DNA of 64,000 bases from Symbiodinium sp. CCMP2592. Lineage: Eukaryota > Sar > Dinophyceae > Suessiales > Symbiodiniaceae. Made by a program: the position numbers and the translations under genes. Where the stretch lies: contig CAJNDT010000488.1 of assembly GCA_905221615.1 (NCBI GenBank), positions 74,300 through 138,299 on the forward strand, read 5' to 3'. Positions 32,058-45,249 of this stretch are shown piece after piece. The notes beneath the pieces are model-generated. The model saw only the letters and a list, made by a program, of their open reading frames with translations, searched no databases and had not been told where the DNA came from. The number at the start of each line of letters is the position of its first letter. Positions within the stretch are counted from its first letter, which is position 1.

Positions 32058-35000
32058 AAGCTCCAGCCCAAGCTGGCCTGCACCACCGGCAGCGCCGCCG
32101 GGGTAGCTCGGGGCTCCACCACCGCACTTCATGGGTTGCGATGCAGCCTTAGCCGAAACTGCAGGCTAAAGCCCTACACCAGGACCCCCCGTGTCCCTTT
32201 AATAGAGCCCTCAGGGTCCATAATAGTGGGTAATTGGGGTTAATAGTCTAGGCATATCCTTAAACCCTAAACCCTGCGAGACATTTTACATGCGTCTGTT
32301 TCTGGATTGGGGTAGAAGTGGTGTTCTGACCCCGACAAGGTTTAACGAGAGCTTCCGAATGTACAGCTAAAACGCACCATGAACCTACACCTTGACTCCT
32401 GATTTCGGAACCGATAGAATAAGGGCCGTCTTTTTCTGTTCGGAGGGGTTGCCCAGACTGGAAGACATTGAAATGATACAGATACAGTGCTCTCTACAGT
32501 GAATGACCTCGTGCATGCACACTGACATGAAGATCTATGTGCTTCAAAGCCCCAGCGTGCGACAGTTGTTTCTAAAGACTGTAAACACTCTAAACACACA
32601 CCCTGTCTTGTGCTGAGGGGGGACTGATCCGAGGGCTTTTAGAAATTTGTCTTGGTGCGGGCGATAATGGGTGCGACCAGGTGCGACATTTTTTTTTGAA
32701 GGTCGCACCTGTCTTGTCTGTAAGATGCTGAAAGAGGATAAGGGTACAACTTATCCCTTCTTAAAATGAGCCCAGGATTGAAGGAAACCCGACTTGTACT
32801 ACAGGGACCCTTTTCGCCCTATTCCCTGCGAAACGATGGGTCCCGGAGTTTGCCAGCTCAGTTCTAGAACTCGCCTCCTGACTGCGGTAGTCCCAGGTTA
32901 AGTTTAGTTTGTCTGAAGCCTTACCTGGGCCCGACAACACCTAGCTTTTTGGCACGTGACCATGGAACCCTAAACCCTAAACCCCTAAACCCTTAAACGC
33001 AGAGCCACATGCCCCCATCAAAAAGCGAGGCTCTTCAGGTAGGTTTATGATTTAGTTGCTCGGGTTGATGTTCTCACTGGTAGATATGCTAGGTTCCCCA
33101 ATGTCCCCTTGAGACTAAGGGTGGGCACCCGGTTTCCTGCTATTCGGATTTAGAGTGGGGCCCACAAAGAACAATAATGGGGAACATAGCCTCTAAGCGA
33201 GACCGACCCTGCCCCTGCCCACACATACATGGGAGTTTCCGAAGTGCGGGAACCCTAAATGCCAGAATCACTAGTAGTAGCAACACTATAATATCAGGAC
33301 AAAGTGTATGATCACAATACAAAACAAGAAGAATCATAATGCCCCTGTTTAAAGTAACCGCCATGTTCCGATCGTCCACCCGAGACCGGCTTCTGTGCTT
33401 CGACGTGGCTTGAAGCTCATCATTCAGGTACCAGAGCCCACATACTTTGGACCTGGCACAACTCGGCTGCAGGTTCAGTGTGTAGGGGTCGAGGGTTTTT
33501 CTGTCTGCCCGGATATGTTATGCATTGCTTTCCTGCAAGCATCCAGGGGTGTGTTGCTTGGGTAGAGCGCCCGATACGTAAGGTTCAAGCGTGTGAAACT
33601 CTAGCGCTTGCGGCTCATGCTGTTAGGCTTCAGCTGCACTGCTGGAACAGCATGCAGAGGGATGGAGTTTGTTAAGACTTCGAGCACGTATCGTCGAATA
33701 GACCCGAAATCCTGAACCATGCGGAACGGATACGTCGACAAGATGTGTGCGACGACGGATGTGCCATCGGGGAAACAGTGAAGCTTTCGGAGTGCAGGTG
33801 TTCAACCCGCGTTTAGCATTTAAGGTCAGATTAAGGGTTCGCAGTTGAAGGTTCGGGGGATGGATTTACAAGACGAGCCTCAGTTTGGAATAGCCGCAGC
33901 CTGACATAGCCACCGTGAACAGTCCAAACACTATACCCCAAAAAACAATCGAAACACCCTAACCCTATGCTGCCAAGGTTGGGTCCCCAGACCCCTTAAG
34001 GACCCATAAAAAGGTCCCTGGAAGCATGGGGTAAGCTAAGCACTCAATGCCGTCAGGATTCGCATGCCCATTACTCTGCGAGACGGCACCGGAGGCACCC
34101 GTGGCTTTGACCACCACCTGCTGCTTCTTTGTTTCGGGTTTAGGGTTTCGGGTTTGATTAGGGTTTAGGGGTTCATTTAGTCGACCCGAACCATAATGCC
34201 TAAGTCTCAAGCCCTCAAGCCTAAACCCTTAGCCAAGCAACCTAGCTGGTATCATGTATGCTGCCCTGCTTTTGGCTGGAGCAGGACATAACAGGACTGA
34301 CGAGAGTAGCATGTCTAAAAGTTCTCATCTACGCAGGGCACGACCCGCATACGTCAATCCCAGCCGTGTCTTTGGAACTGCTTCGCAGGGTGATCTTGTG
34401 TCCGCTGTCAGAAGGCGTTTCAAAGCCAGCTTTCTGCTAGCATACTGTCTCTGGCCCTTCACAGCCCGAATGCCCAAATTGATAAGAAGCCTTGAACTTG
34501 TATAAATAGTACGGGATTTAGGTCCCCCCAAACCTGAAGCATGACTAGCGTGAACCCCAAACCCCTAAACCCCTAAACCCTAGACCCTATGAACCCTTAA
34601 AAGCCCTATTATAAACCCCAAGCCCAAAGCAGACCAACATTTTCGGGGAACCCAAAGTCTATTTTGAAACGCTTGAGCCTGAAGGGCAAGTCAGCCTTTC
34701 GGTAGTAGCAATTTAGGCTTTTGCTGGTTTGGGTTGGAGTGTTGGTTTGGGGTGTAAGGTTTAGGGTTTAGTGTGTTCTGGATCGGGTTGGGGTTTTGAG
34801 TCGAGTTTAGGATTTACCATGATACGGGCTCGGTTCGCTATCCGTTTTCGGGCCTCAGCATCTCTTTACAAAAAGCCAATCACTGTAGGATTCAGGGACC
34901 CAAGCCTGCACCCAAAAGAATCCTTTTGGCATCGAAGCGAATGTGCCCAGGTTCAAGGCCTTGGGTCTTGAAGGGTCGGAAGTTTTCATTGCAATGAGTT

Positions 35001-36116
35001 CTTCAGTGCCCATGCCCTGCAAGACTTGTGTGACTTTAAATAGCATTTCAGGTTCGCCATCTAGTGGGCATGAGGCTGGATGTCATCAAGATCGTGGTGC
35101 GCAGGCCCGCCCTCATTACACGCATAATAAAAATATCACGGGGAGAAGTGTGGACTATAACGGAAAAGACTTCCAATCTCTGAAAGACCCCCAAGTAAAA
35201 CTCGTCACAACCCAGGTTGTATGGACTCCTCCTTACAGGGCAGACCCTAATTCGTAATTCGTGTGCCGATGCGTCTTTCGAAATCTGAACTAATCGAAGC
35301 TCGAATGCCTCAACACGGGAGAATGAAGGCCTTGTCCCCCACGGCGACCATCGCAGAGACGTCGCAGGGGGCAAAAGGTCTTGAAGCTCCAAGCACGCAA
35401 ACCACCCAAGATCAATCCTGTACTATTATGTTTCGATTTCAACAGTTCCCAAATTTATTATTCACAATTAAGATTAATGCTCTGTATTACACTAGGGGAC
35501 AATGGCAATTATCCCAAATTGATATTTATGTGTATATGCACTCTCTAGTTCTCAGTCCAAGAGAATTCAAACCCTACCTAGACCCTAAATTCAGGACCCT
35601 AAATTCAATCCAAACCCAAATCAAGCAAAACTTCAACCTACGCCCCAGAACCCTGGACCCTGAACTAATACCCCGCTATGGCCCCTCAACCGAAAGCCCA
35701 ATGCCCTTTACCATTCAAGAAGCCGGGGTCAGACTCGAAGCCCTTGAGGTCCATGCAAACATGCGGTATGTGTACATATCCCTAAGGGTCCCATGTGCCC
35801 AAAATAGGGTTCCTTTAAGGGCACCATAAGGGTTCCTTTAAGGGTAGATTTAGGGTTTAGGGTTTAAGGGTCCAGGTGCCCAAATAGTATATACTTTGGC
35901 TCTGAAGTACCTATATAGGGATTACTTCAGGGTATGTTATACAGCGATCCCTACTGCTGAACAGGTGCAGTCCTGTTGGACCTATGTGACAGTTCCGGGC
36001 CGTGTGTCAGGAGGGTGAAAGTTGCCCAGACACTGGTGTCCCATGAATCCCAATGCGTTTTAGGGTGCACATGGTCTAAGATTACCTAAACTCCCTGCCT
36101 TTACTTCCAACCGAAA
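32058..36116. other. Long spacer, no gene supported
   Basis: Short frames only, the longest being 188 codons on the plus strand (35263-35829) without a recognisable domain. A 20-bp-arm hairpin may lie at 32646-32715 (GGTGCGACCAGGTGCGAC around a T run). Otherwise nothing clear. Confidence 0.5.
35780..35945. mobile_element. Family G fragments
   Basis: CTAAGGGTCCCATGTGCCCA near 35781 and AAGGGTCCAGGTGCCCAAAT near 35867, the latter followed by the family's TACTTTGGC...ATTACTTCAGGG interior; no closing arm. Confidence 0.5.
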
Positions 36117-36262
36117 GCACCCTAAACCCTAAACCCTAAACCCGGACAAGCTTCAATTTGCAAGAATCCGCATTGCCATTCGATCAACGAAGGAGCCTAA
36201 ACCTCCGAACCCTGCGCTAGATAGCTCTGAGCCCTAGGGTTTAGGGTTTAGGGTTTAGAAAC
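36117..36262. repeat. Facing CCCTAAA and TTTAGGG tracts
   Basis: Three CCCTAAA units at 36120-36142 and three TTTAGGG units at 36236-36258, about 95 bp apart. Confidence 0.8.
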
Positions 36263-36295
36263 CCTGTGCCCTATTTAGGGTGTATAGGGTTTAGG

Positions 36296-36412
36296 GCCAT
36301 GCAAGTAACTATACTGAGCTTAGAACCCTAGCAACAATCATAATTTTAGCTGTTTCTTAGAGATTGTAATAACCAAAAACTAAAAATTATTTCTAAGTAC
36401 CCCTAAGGTAAG
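36296..36412 (+). repeat. Dispersed direct repeat, copy 1
   Basis: The stretch including TTTTAGCTGTTTCTTAGAGA and ATTTCTAAGTACCCCTAAG recurs at 41946-42054 with few differences. It is not a hairpin over its whole length, but AGAAACAGCT and TTTCTAAGTACC suggest a weak inverted core. Confidence 0.8.
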
Positions 36413-36560
36413 TCAGTCAAAGAGGAATCCGGTTTGAGGCTTAGGGCTGCCCTCTACAAAGCCACATCGCTCCCTGCAGCAGTCAGGGCTCCGACTTTGT
36501 AGGTGTACGGTCTTCGCTCCTCAGGTTCATGGTTCCTGTTAATTAAGTGTGTTCAGCTTC

Positions 36561-36671
36561 TAGACCCAAGAGTGACCTAGGAATAAAAAGGGTGCTCTTT
36601 TGGGGTTAAAGGGTGTTTTAAGAGAACCTAAATCCTACAAAAAGGGAATAAGGGCCTACTCTAGGTCCCAG
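36561..36671. mobile_element. Dispersed element, family L (TAGACCCAAGAGTGACCTAG)
   Basis: TAGACCCAAGAGTGACCTAG opposite CCTACTCTAGGTCCCAGGC in imperfect inversion, with AAAAAGGG repeated inside. Confidence 0.8.
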
Positions 36672-39600
36672 GCTTTATCTACTGTTATGCGGAAAGCACA
36701 TTATTACTTGAGGCTCCTTAACAAGAGCCCAGATTCATGTCTACGGAACCATTTCAGATACTATCCCAAGCAATGGTGTGAGAATCGCCAACACGAACTC
36801 AAACCAGGCAGGCCAATCGATCCGAGTTTGTCGTCGCTGTAGTTGTGCCTGGTGATAGGGTTTCGGGCCAGTTGCTGTATGCTGCCGGAGGATGTAAGGT
36901 GGTGATGGTGCTGGTGTCGCACCTGCGGCATTTGCTTGACATCCAAGAAACGACATTTGTATTGCTCTGAGCTTCGACTCATGATCTTTGTGGTTTTGCT
37001 CTGGCTACTCTTTCCGTCTTCCTGCTGCTGCATGCTGCTACTGCCCCCTTCATTCATCCACGGATTATCGTCATCATCATCATGATGCGATGTTGGCTAC
37101 TGCGCCCGTCAGCACGATTGCAAAATAACAGTCAGAACATGTCGGTCATGTTGACAGTCATGGTGTCGTGATGACGGGGGACCCTGACTGCGACAACGAT
37201 CTTGATGCTGGTGATCGTGTTGAAGGATGTGCGATGAAAACAGGATGGCGACAACCACTATGACGTTATGATCATCATGAGCATGACGGTGGCCAGCACG
37301 ACAACATGACCGATAGTTCTCCGTGCTTCTGCTGATAGGTGTGGTGTGCCTGGCAGAACCGGCCAGTTCTTGTGCAGATCCCTCGCGAAATTGCAAGTGC
37401 CCTTCTCGTCTCGCCGTTGTGCGCTTGGTTCTCCGAGCCGGTAGGACAAGGCTCCATGCTGGCTTGACATCCAGTTCTGAACAGTCTTGCGATAGACTTG
37501 GAACAACAAAATGTATTACTCGCCCGAAATCCTAAACCCTAAACTCCATAAACTACCGTGCGACATTACAAAAAACTAAGATGACGGAGCTAGTATACGG
37601 CCCCTAGATTTTGTCCACATGTCTGCTGTCTTGAGCAAGTGCTGCTAATACTTCCGTTGATCGCTTACCGTGGTCCGGGGTGCTGTCAGCACAGCAGCAG
37701 AGAAGAGCCTCAGAAAATCCCCTGGCGTGCAACCTTCATCGAGGGCACAAGGCCCGGGTACAACTGTCTGCTTCGCAGGACGCTGTCCCATAATAACCAG
37801 GTTGGCCTTTTGAGCCTCACTTGGAAGCCCATGGTGTTTTCATATTTCGCGTGGAAGATCGTGGAAGTAATCCACGACAAGATATCCATAGACAGAAAGC
37901 CAACCCAGATAACTCACGAGGCAACTCAGCCTATCTGGGAAAAACGTCGTCCAGCACTCGAAGGACTAAGCCCTCGAGCGCCGGTCTACCTCCTACGGCC
38001 GCGATCAGGCAAACCTGGAGAGATAGAGAGAGAGCTGGTACAGGGCCAGAGAATTCAGGAAAAGGTTGCTGGGCATAACCGTATAACTTGCTCTCATCAT
38101 ATAGGGACTAGAAGAGGACGGTATTCAGGCCTGTTCAGGGTTACTGTCCTTTCAAACCATGTACTCATTTCCCGATGCCATGGAGCCGTCCCTGCAAGAT
38201 CCACCGCAATTCAACCATACCCCAACATACATGTGCGCCATATTATAGCTCCTAACATCCTAACATACAAAAGATAAGTTCAAGCTTCATAATTGATTCC
38301 CAAGGCTCCTATAATAGAACAGAAATGTTCAAACACCTTCATCCCTAAACACAGCCCTAAACCCGAAGGCCTAGGTCCTGATACCCTCGAAACGGAACCC
38401 GTTCACAACATTTAAGAATCCTTCCGAAACACTGAACAAGACCACTGAGACCCATAAAGAAACCTTTTCTGCTAGCTTTTAAAGCCTCTACGCCATCACT
38501 TTACGACCGCTTCAAACTGAATCTTGCTTCTGAAACCCTCACGAAACCCCTTTGTTTCACACCCCTAAACCCCAAACCCTATACCCTAAACCCTAATCTT
38601 GTGCGGCCTTCATCTCAAATACTCCAAGAAGAAGTCCGCGAGCGGAAGCACCTCCGCCTGGGAGCCAGGGGTTGGATTTCCGGTGCTCATAAAGCCACGG
38701 TTTAGGGTTTAGGGTAACCCTAAACCCTAAAACCCTAAGACTGCTAGCTGGAAATTTACGGTTTAGGTGTTCGGTCTTGGCTTGAGCTTGTTCCTTTTTT
38801 GCAATGGTGTCACTATAAAATTGGTATTCTTATTACTGTTCATATTACTATTGTTACTATTACCGTGATTGCTATTGTTGTATGTATTTGCGTGCGTGTG
38901 TATATATATATATATGTACGTTCTATGTAATAACGGCGTTCTGCCAAAACCCCGCCCGGTGAAGGGTTGAGTGCTCAAGGCTGGGCATTGAGCTTTTAGG
39001 GTTTTTTTGGTTTGGTCTTTTGTTGCAGGTAATTTAGGGTTGAGACGAACCGAGAGTTTTTGCACTTCCTGTCCCGACAGCACCAGATCCCTCAACCTGC
39101 TGCCAGGACCAGTCTCAATAGAGGTGAAGGTTAGGGTTCGTGGAGGCTTGGCAAGGCAGTTTCAATTCCAACTCCTGGAAAACTCATGCTAGCCCCAGTA
39201 CGTAGTCGGACGTGTACACTGACATGAACTGGCAGAGATATACAGTTGCTTATAAAGTGTGAGTGCTACACCTGTCCCTGAGACTGTGGGACCAGTGCAC
39301 TGGCAATACCTGGCATACATGCACAGCTCCGATGATTAGATGGTTACAGCTCGAAGTCTTTAATGGGGCTACTTACAAGCGCCGTATATATCCAGATTAA
39401 AACTACTGGTCAACTGTTACTGAGCCAGGGCAGTATCCAAGCTACAGCTACTCAAGAGTCCGTGGGCAATTGAACATCTGAGTCCCGGAAAGAGCTTCAG
39501 CTGTCACGCAGACCGCCTGAATCTACATATATAAATATATAGATATAGACATGCACATGTTCATACATGTTTATGTACACCTGTTTACCTACGCATCAGA

Positions 39601-40089
39601 GGATCTAGAAAGCAGATCCCCTAATTTGGGGCCCTATGCTACTAAGGGTAGTTTATAAGAACCCCCATTAAGGGATCTACTTTTTGGATCCTCCCCGGGG
39701 GTCTGGGAAACCCTAACCCTAAAACCCCAAAAACCTAAAAACCCTACAATCCCAAAATCCTAAAAACCCTAAAATCCTAAAACCCTAAAATCCTAAAATC
39801 CGAAATCCTAAACCCCTGGTATCCATCTTGGCCTGGCGATCGTCTTCTAGCATCTTCGTGGTCAGCGGAATGCTGTCGGTGGTGTAGAGCTTGCATGTAG
39901 GGCCTGCTTTAGGTTGTAGGGTTCATGCGGCTCATAGGGTTTATAGGGTTTATAGGACTTATATAGAGGGTTTATAGGCTATTTTGTGGGTTTATAGGGT
40001 GAAAAGGCTCTATAGGGTTTATAGGGTTTAGGGGCCTTTGCAGGAAGCACTGAAGCCACATGGCCCAGACGCCTACAAACGAAAGACGC
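36672..40089. other. Long spacer, no gene supported
   Basis: A 212-codon plus-strand frame (37639-38277) is the longest frame outside the transposon. It has no motif I recognise and no supporting context. CATCATCAT-like low complexity near 37070 and telomere-like sequence at 38565-38735 are present. Confidence 0.5.
39597..39706. mobile_element. Hairpin (AGAGGATCTAGAAAGCAGAT)
   Basis: Left GAGGATCTAGAAAGCAGATCC; right GGATCTACTTTTTGGATCC, inner CCCCTAAT / ATTAAGGG. Confidence 0.55.
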
Positions 40090-40275
40090 TGAAGTTGGTA
40101 CATACACTCATACAGACATGCATACACATATACATACATGAATTACATGAAGATACACATACACATACACACATATGCATACCTACATGCCTACATACGT
40201 AAATACAAACATGAAGACATCCATGCATACATATGCACACATACATAACCAACATGCATACATACATATTGACCC
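40090..40275. repeat. ACATAC-rich degenerate repeat
   Basis: CATACATACATGAATTACAT-type sequence for about 190 bp. Confidence 0.85.
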
Positions 40276-40934
40276 CCACGTAATTATAGGCCAGTATTGA
40301 GCATCATTTGACAATTTCCGGCCCAATAGTCAATAAGCTGCAGAGGTACTCAGCCTAGAAAACAGATCCAGGGCTTCACATCTCTCAGATTCAAGCTAAA
40401 ATCCCTGCGGCTACGGTCGGTTTTAGACCGGGTTTACACAGGCTCCTGTGGAGTATTGCTGATTATGTGGGTGAGTACGTGGTTGTTGGCTGATACTTGC
40501 GCTGAACACGCTCCTCCAAGTCGGCTTGGGGTGGAGTAGGATATTACGAGTGCTTGCAGACACACTGCCTGAGGAACCCTGCTACATTTTCCGGTTATAG
40601 GAGATGCGGAGCAGCTGGACTTGACTCAGGAATGGCAAAAACAAAACAGCACTGGAAGATCTGGACCCAACGAGAATAGCAGGAACAACAGTCAAGGACG
40701 AACAAAGCAACAACAATAACAACAACAGAGATAGTAGTAATGACAGCAACTGATGTTGAAACTACTAGTATAGTTCAGCAATATTGCTAGTAGTACTTCA
40801 TTCGTATTCACTCTCTTCTTATGGGTTTTATTCTTATCGTCATCATTATTGTTAGCACGCTTATTCCTACTGTTTACACTTGTTGTACTCACACAGTGGC
40901 GATCTTTCAACATGCGGATCTCCAAATATCTGAA

Positions 40935-41049
40935 CACATATGGATGGTTGTCAAAATTAGGGTCCCTTTGTGGGTCCCTATTTTAGTCCGGCACCTATTA
41001 TTTAGGGTACCTAAAAAGGGGACCCTAATTTTGACAACCACCCACATAT
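40935..41049. mobile_element. Hairpin element, family F
   Basis: Arms CACATATGGATGGTTGTCAA and TTGACAACCACCCACATATC. Confidence 0.88.
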
Positions 41050-41130
41050 CTTATGCTACCTCCATGGCCGTCGGGCCTGGGAAGCCAAGTCTTCTTACAA
41101 CGGCGAAGCAGCTTTGTTGCTTTATCCATC

Positions 41131-41210
41131 GGCCCCAAAGTGGTTCCCTTTTGGGATTACCTTATAGGATTCTAAATATGAACCCCAAAAAGGAACTACT
41201 TTGGGGCCTT
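41131..41210. mobile_element. Hairpin element, family H (GGCCCCAAAGTAGTTCC)
   Basis: Arms GGCCCCAAAGTGGTTCCCTT and AAAAGGAACTACTTTGGGGC. Confidence 0.86.
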
Positions 41211-41945
41211 AGGGTAAAACCCTAAACCCTAAACCCCTACACCCTAAACCCTAAGGGCAATTTGCTGAAAATTTCAATCAGAACTTTTATCTTACCTCCG
41301 TGGCCTTGGCTGTCCGGCCGCCCTCCATCTATTTTAAACACTTAAGCATAAATATTAACAGCAACAATAGAAATTGTACAAGCCATGTAATAAAACGAAT
41401 AGGAATATTCAGAAATCGCGAATCATATTACTAAAAGTAGTATTTTAACCGAATTATTAGTAATACTGTTTTGCGATTGTTGTTATCAGTCATGTTAAAC
41501 CTAACATGTAGCATATGTAATCGGCCCTTAATTAGCCGTGATACTGGTAATGATAAGACTCATAACAATGACAATAACAATATACAACAAACGTATGTAA
41601 GATATAAGACAATGATAACTGAAAAAACATGAATAGTGAGGCCCTCAGGCCGTTCAAGAGGACGGGAGGGGTCGAGGTTCACTGCCGCATGAAAAAAATG
41701 CCTAAACCCCTGGACATTAAATCCTGAAACCCTAAACCTGAAATCTTATGGCAGTGCCCTCAACTTAGTCTTCGGGTGAGCCTAAGGCCGCGAGCTTCTT
41801 CCGGATTTTTGTGACGGTCTCCTGCTGCCAGGCTTTTTGAAGGGTTTCATGATAGTGGGGCGTTACGCCTCAGGGCAGGATTTGGGCTTGAGAACTTCAG
41901 TCCTTGGGTGGCCTGTGGTATTTGCAGATTGGGGTGTAAGCCTGA

Positions 41946-42054
41946 AACTTAACTATATTGAACTCAGAACCCCAGCAAAGATGCTAGTTTTAGCTGTTTC
42001 TTAGAGATTACAATAACCAAAAATTAAAAATATTTCTAAGTACCCCTAAGTTAA
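41946..42054 (+). repeat. Dispersed direct repeat, copy 2
   Basis: Second copy of the 36296-36412 repeat, preceded by the same AACTATATTGAACTCAGAAC context, so the unit includes about 30 bp on the left. Confidence 0.8.
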
Positions 42055-42115
42055 GGTGAAAGCCTCACCTCCAAGAGCTCCACTCGTAAAGCCCCACATC
42101 GAAGGCCCTGAGCCG

Positions 42116-42241
42116 TACTTGGAAGGGCAGGGGACTTAGTAAGTATCTTATATGTAGAGTTATAAGTACCGTAAATGGAGTTACCTCGATTAGAACCCTA
42201 CTTATAACCTTTACTTACTAAGTCCCCTGCCCTTCCAAGTA
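42116..42241. mobile_element. Hairpin element, family D (GGGCAGGGGACTTAGTAAGT)
   Basis: Arms TACTTGGAAGGGCAGGGGAC and GTCCCCTGCCCTTCCAAGTA are almost perfectly complementary. Confidence 0.88.
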
Positions 42242-42384
42242 TGTGCTCTGGAAGCCAGGATCATGGAGATATTTGGGCCTTCAAGCTCGGGCTGAAGAAT
42301 AATGGGCTTAAGGGCTCTTAAAGGGCTCCTTAAAGGGATCTATAGGGCTCCTTAAAGGGATCTATGGGGTTTAGGGTTTAGGGT

Positions 42385-42510
42385 CTACTTGGAGGGGCAG
42401 GGGACTTAGTAAGTAGGGTTATAAGTAGGGTTATAATTGGGGTAACTCCAATTAGGGAACTTATAACTCTACTTATAACCTACTTACTAAGTCCCCTGCC
42501 CCTCCACGTG
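42385..42510. mobile_element. Hairpin element, family D, second copy in close tandem
   Basis: Arms CTACTTGGAGGGGCAGGGGA and TCCCCTGCCCCTCCACGTGG, starting 144 bp after the previous copy. Confidence 0.88.
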
Positions 42511-42932
42511 GAGACTTGAAGGCTGACTGCCCAAGATGCATTCCAGAGTCTCATTAGCCTGAACGGCAGAATCTAGGGCTTTGGCTGTGGCTGATACAGT
42601 CTTTCCCGTTCCTTACCATTCTTGCACAGTGTCTTATCTAAAAAACAAACTCCCTCCTGAAGCCTAAACCCTGAAGCCTAAATCACACTCCTTCCTTCTG
42701 GCCCAAACCTGAGTGGCTCTCATGCTCCTCATACCAAATGTCATGGCCATGCAAGCCCCCAGTCGCTCCTATTTGACGGGCCTTTGTACGGACTCTGACT
42801 CATCAGTAAACAGGAACAGCAACCACAAAACAAACAGCAGCAACAACAACACAAGTTGACATGACCGAATTGGAAGCTGCTTGCCAGTCTTGCCAGGTTA
42901 CTATTGGGGCAGCTGACCCCAAAGCAACATAC

Positions 42933-43037
42933 ATGGGAATTTCCGAAAATTCGGGGTGCCTTATTTTGGGGTCCATATAATAAGGATCCTAGTATTTGGG
43001 GTACAATATTAGGATCCCCTATTTTCGGAAACTCCCA
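42933..43037. mobile_element. Hairpin element, family E
   Basis: Arms ATGGGAATTTCCGAAAATTC and GATCCCCTATTTTCGGAAAC. Confidence 0.84.
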
Positions 43038-43346
43038 CATCGCATGTGAGCTCGGGGTGTCCGGCGTGTACGCAGCAACCAGATGGGAGACAAAGATCGA
43101 CACTGGCAAGCCTGAACTTGTGAACGGCTGCTGTCTCTTGGGTTTTTCCGTTTCTGGTAATTTTAGGGTTTTTAGTTACTAGATTTCCGCATAGATCGTT
43201 GGGGGTGGTCATTTGCTTCGCACATTGTGCGAGTTGGCAAACAGTTGCGGGCTTCGTGAACCCCAATCTCTAAATTCCGCTTGCAAAGCTTGAGGCCTCT
43301 GGGCTTCGGGGTTTCGGCCTGGAGAAAACTAAGTGGGCTTGGTGTC

Positions 43347-43375
43347 CTAAACCCTAAACCCTAAACCCTAAACCG
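43347..43375 (-). repeat. Short CCCTAAA tract
   Basis: Four units before CCGATCCGAC. A similar tract lies at 43679-43722. Confidence 0.85.
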
Positions 43376-43460
43376 ATCCGACTTTTTCTTGGGGCCTGGG
43401 GATCATCCGGGTCGAAATGGTTTGGAATCGAGTTTTCGTGATGTTTTCGTGATTCTTACA

Positions 43461-43570
43461 CAGAGAGCCCAGTACCCCTTAAATTAGGATTATAGCTTAA
43501 ATCATAATATGAAGCCCCTAATGGTTTAAGGTGTATTCCTTAATGAAGGAGTATTATTGGGCTCTCTGGG
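43461..43570. mobile_element. Hairpin element, family B
   Basis: Arms CAGAGAGCCCAGTACCCC and GTATTATTGGGCTCTCTGGG. Confidence 0.82.
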
Positions 43571-44220
43571 TACGGCTCCGACAAGGACTCAAGGGCGAGG
43601 TCCATGGGTTCAGGCTACCAGGAGCAGCATCTTGCTCTCGACTGTGGTCTCAGCAAGGAACGCTGAGGCTTGAGTTCCCTAAACCCTAAACCCTAAACCC
43701 CTAAACCCTAAACCCTAAACCTAGGCTTCAGCGCACGGGGGCTTTCGTGTTTCGTGTTTCGGGTTTGGGACGGCAACGGGCTTTTGGAGGCCAAAGGGTT
43801 GGCACATGGAAATAGGATGATTTATGATGGGGGGTTATACAAAGACCTAATTAAGGGGACATCGTTTCTGCTATTCAGACGCCTAAGCTAGAAAATACCA
43901 GAATTGATACCATGCAGCCTACCTCCCGCACAGCTGCACCCCCACCGCTGACAACAAGAATCGCAGTTGGGAGCCACATTGAAAACATAACACTAACAAC
44001 ACCCGAGATAGCAATGTCAGAAGAAGCGCCCGCACCGCAATCCGAAGCTTTCTTAAACCCTAAACCGGCCTAAACCCTAAACCGGCCTAGACCCTAAACC
44101 CCTAAACCATGCGCAACAAAGCCGCCTTCGATCTGCTCCTTCTCCTGTCAGAAGGAGGGGGATGAATCGGTTTCCCGGTTGTCCAGTTTAGAGGCTTTGG
44201 GTTCTGGGCTTGGGGTTTAG

Positions 44221-44320
44221 CTAAGCAGTGGTTTTGGGGTTCCCTTGGCTCTTTAGCTCCTTATTTAATAGGGATTATCATCATCCCTGGCTCCTTAGCT
44301 CCTCCGATATCAATGGTTAG
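44221..44320. mobile_element. Dispersed element, family J
   Basis: Third copy; the left end is mutated (CTAAGCAGTGG), the right end is CAATGGTTAG. Confidence 0.84.
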
Positions 44321-44854
44321 TTAGAGTTGTCTAGTATCCTAGGGGAGCTAAACTCTGAGGCTATATACGGATTTGAGTACTCCAAAAGTTTAAAGGTTGA
44401 CTACTTACTGTACTACCAGATCATTTCCGGCTAGGGGCCGGATAACTAATGGCATTGATGACCCGGGCTGAACCTACTGCTGCTTCCGTGATAGCTAGTT
44501 TATCTTCGTTTTGCTCAATCTCCTGTGACTGCTACTGCTACTGCCGTTGCCAGATTCCCTTCGAAGTGTTGTTTGTGACTGATTAGCACAGGGGTATTGC
44601 ATACTGGCAAACCTAAGCCCTGGGCCCGAAACCCGAAAACCCTAAACCCTATAAACCCTATACACCCTAAACCCTAAACCCGAAAACCCTATAAACCCTA
44701 TACGCTCTATACACCCCAAACCCTAAACGGCAAGTCTTCAAGATAGTACTGGGAGCCAGTCATCCTGAAGCCTCAAGCACTAAACTTCATTGAAGCATCA
44801 ACACCCGAAGCCAAAAACAAGCAGAAACCCCCCAAACCCCAAAACTACATTTGT

Positions 44855-44994
44855 AGTATCCTTAAGGGAGGGGGGTCCAAGGGGGGTATATAGCCTAGTG
44901 ATCCCTAATTCTCCCTAGTACTCCCTAAGGTTCCCTTACAGTCCCCTAAGGATTCCTTCCCCTTGAACCACCCTCCCTTAAGGATCCTATAAGC
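44855..44994. mobile_element. Single hairpin (ATCCTTAAGGGAGGGGGGTC)
   Basis: Left TATCCTTAAGGGAGGGGGGT; right CCACCCTCCCTTAAGGATCC. Confidence 0.72.
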
Positions 44995-45133
44995 CCAGGA
45001 CCCTGAGCTCGCAAACCCTGAAGCTCACAGAAGCTCTGAAACGCAAAACCGTAAACTCGGAGCCCTCGGACCATCGTAAAGCCAAGAAGATCTTTTGAGA
45101 CCCGAAAGCTCCAAACCCCAAACTCCCGAACCC

Positions 45134-45249
45134 TACTTGGAGGCCCTTTTGACTTAGTAAGTCTACTTAGTATCCCCTAGAAACCCTATTATAATCCCCA
45201 TAACCCAGCTTACTAATCCTAGTTACTAAGTCAAAAGGGCCTCCAAGTA
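45134..45249. mobile_element. Hairpin element, family D variant
   Basis: Arms TACTTGGAGGCCCTTTTGAC and GTCAAAAGGGCCTCCAAGTA are a perfect 20-nt match. The inner TTAGTAAGT is shared with other members but the GC-rich outer part differs. Confidence 0.86.

Noticed and set aside
37639..38277. 212-codon plus-strand frame
   Set aside because: Longest frame outside the transposon but without any recognised motif or neighbour; left as undecided spacer.
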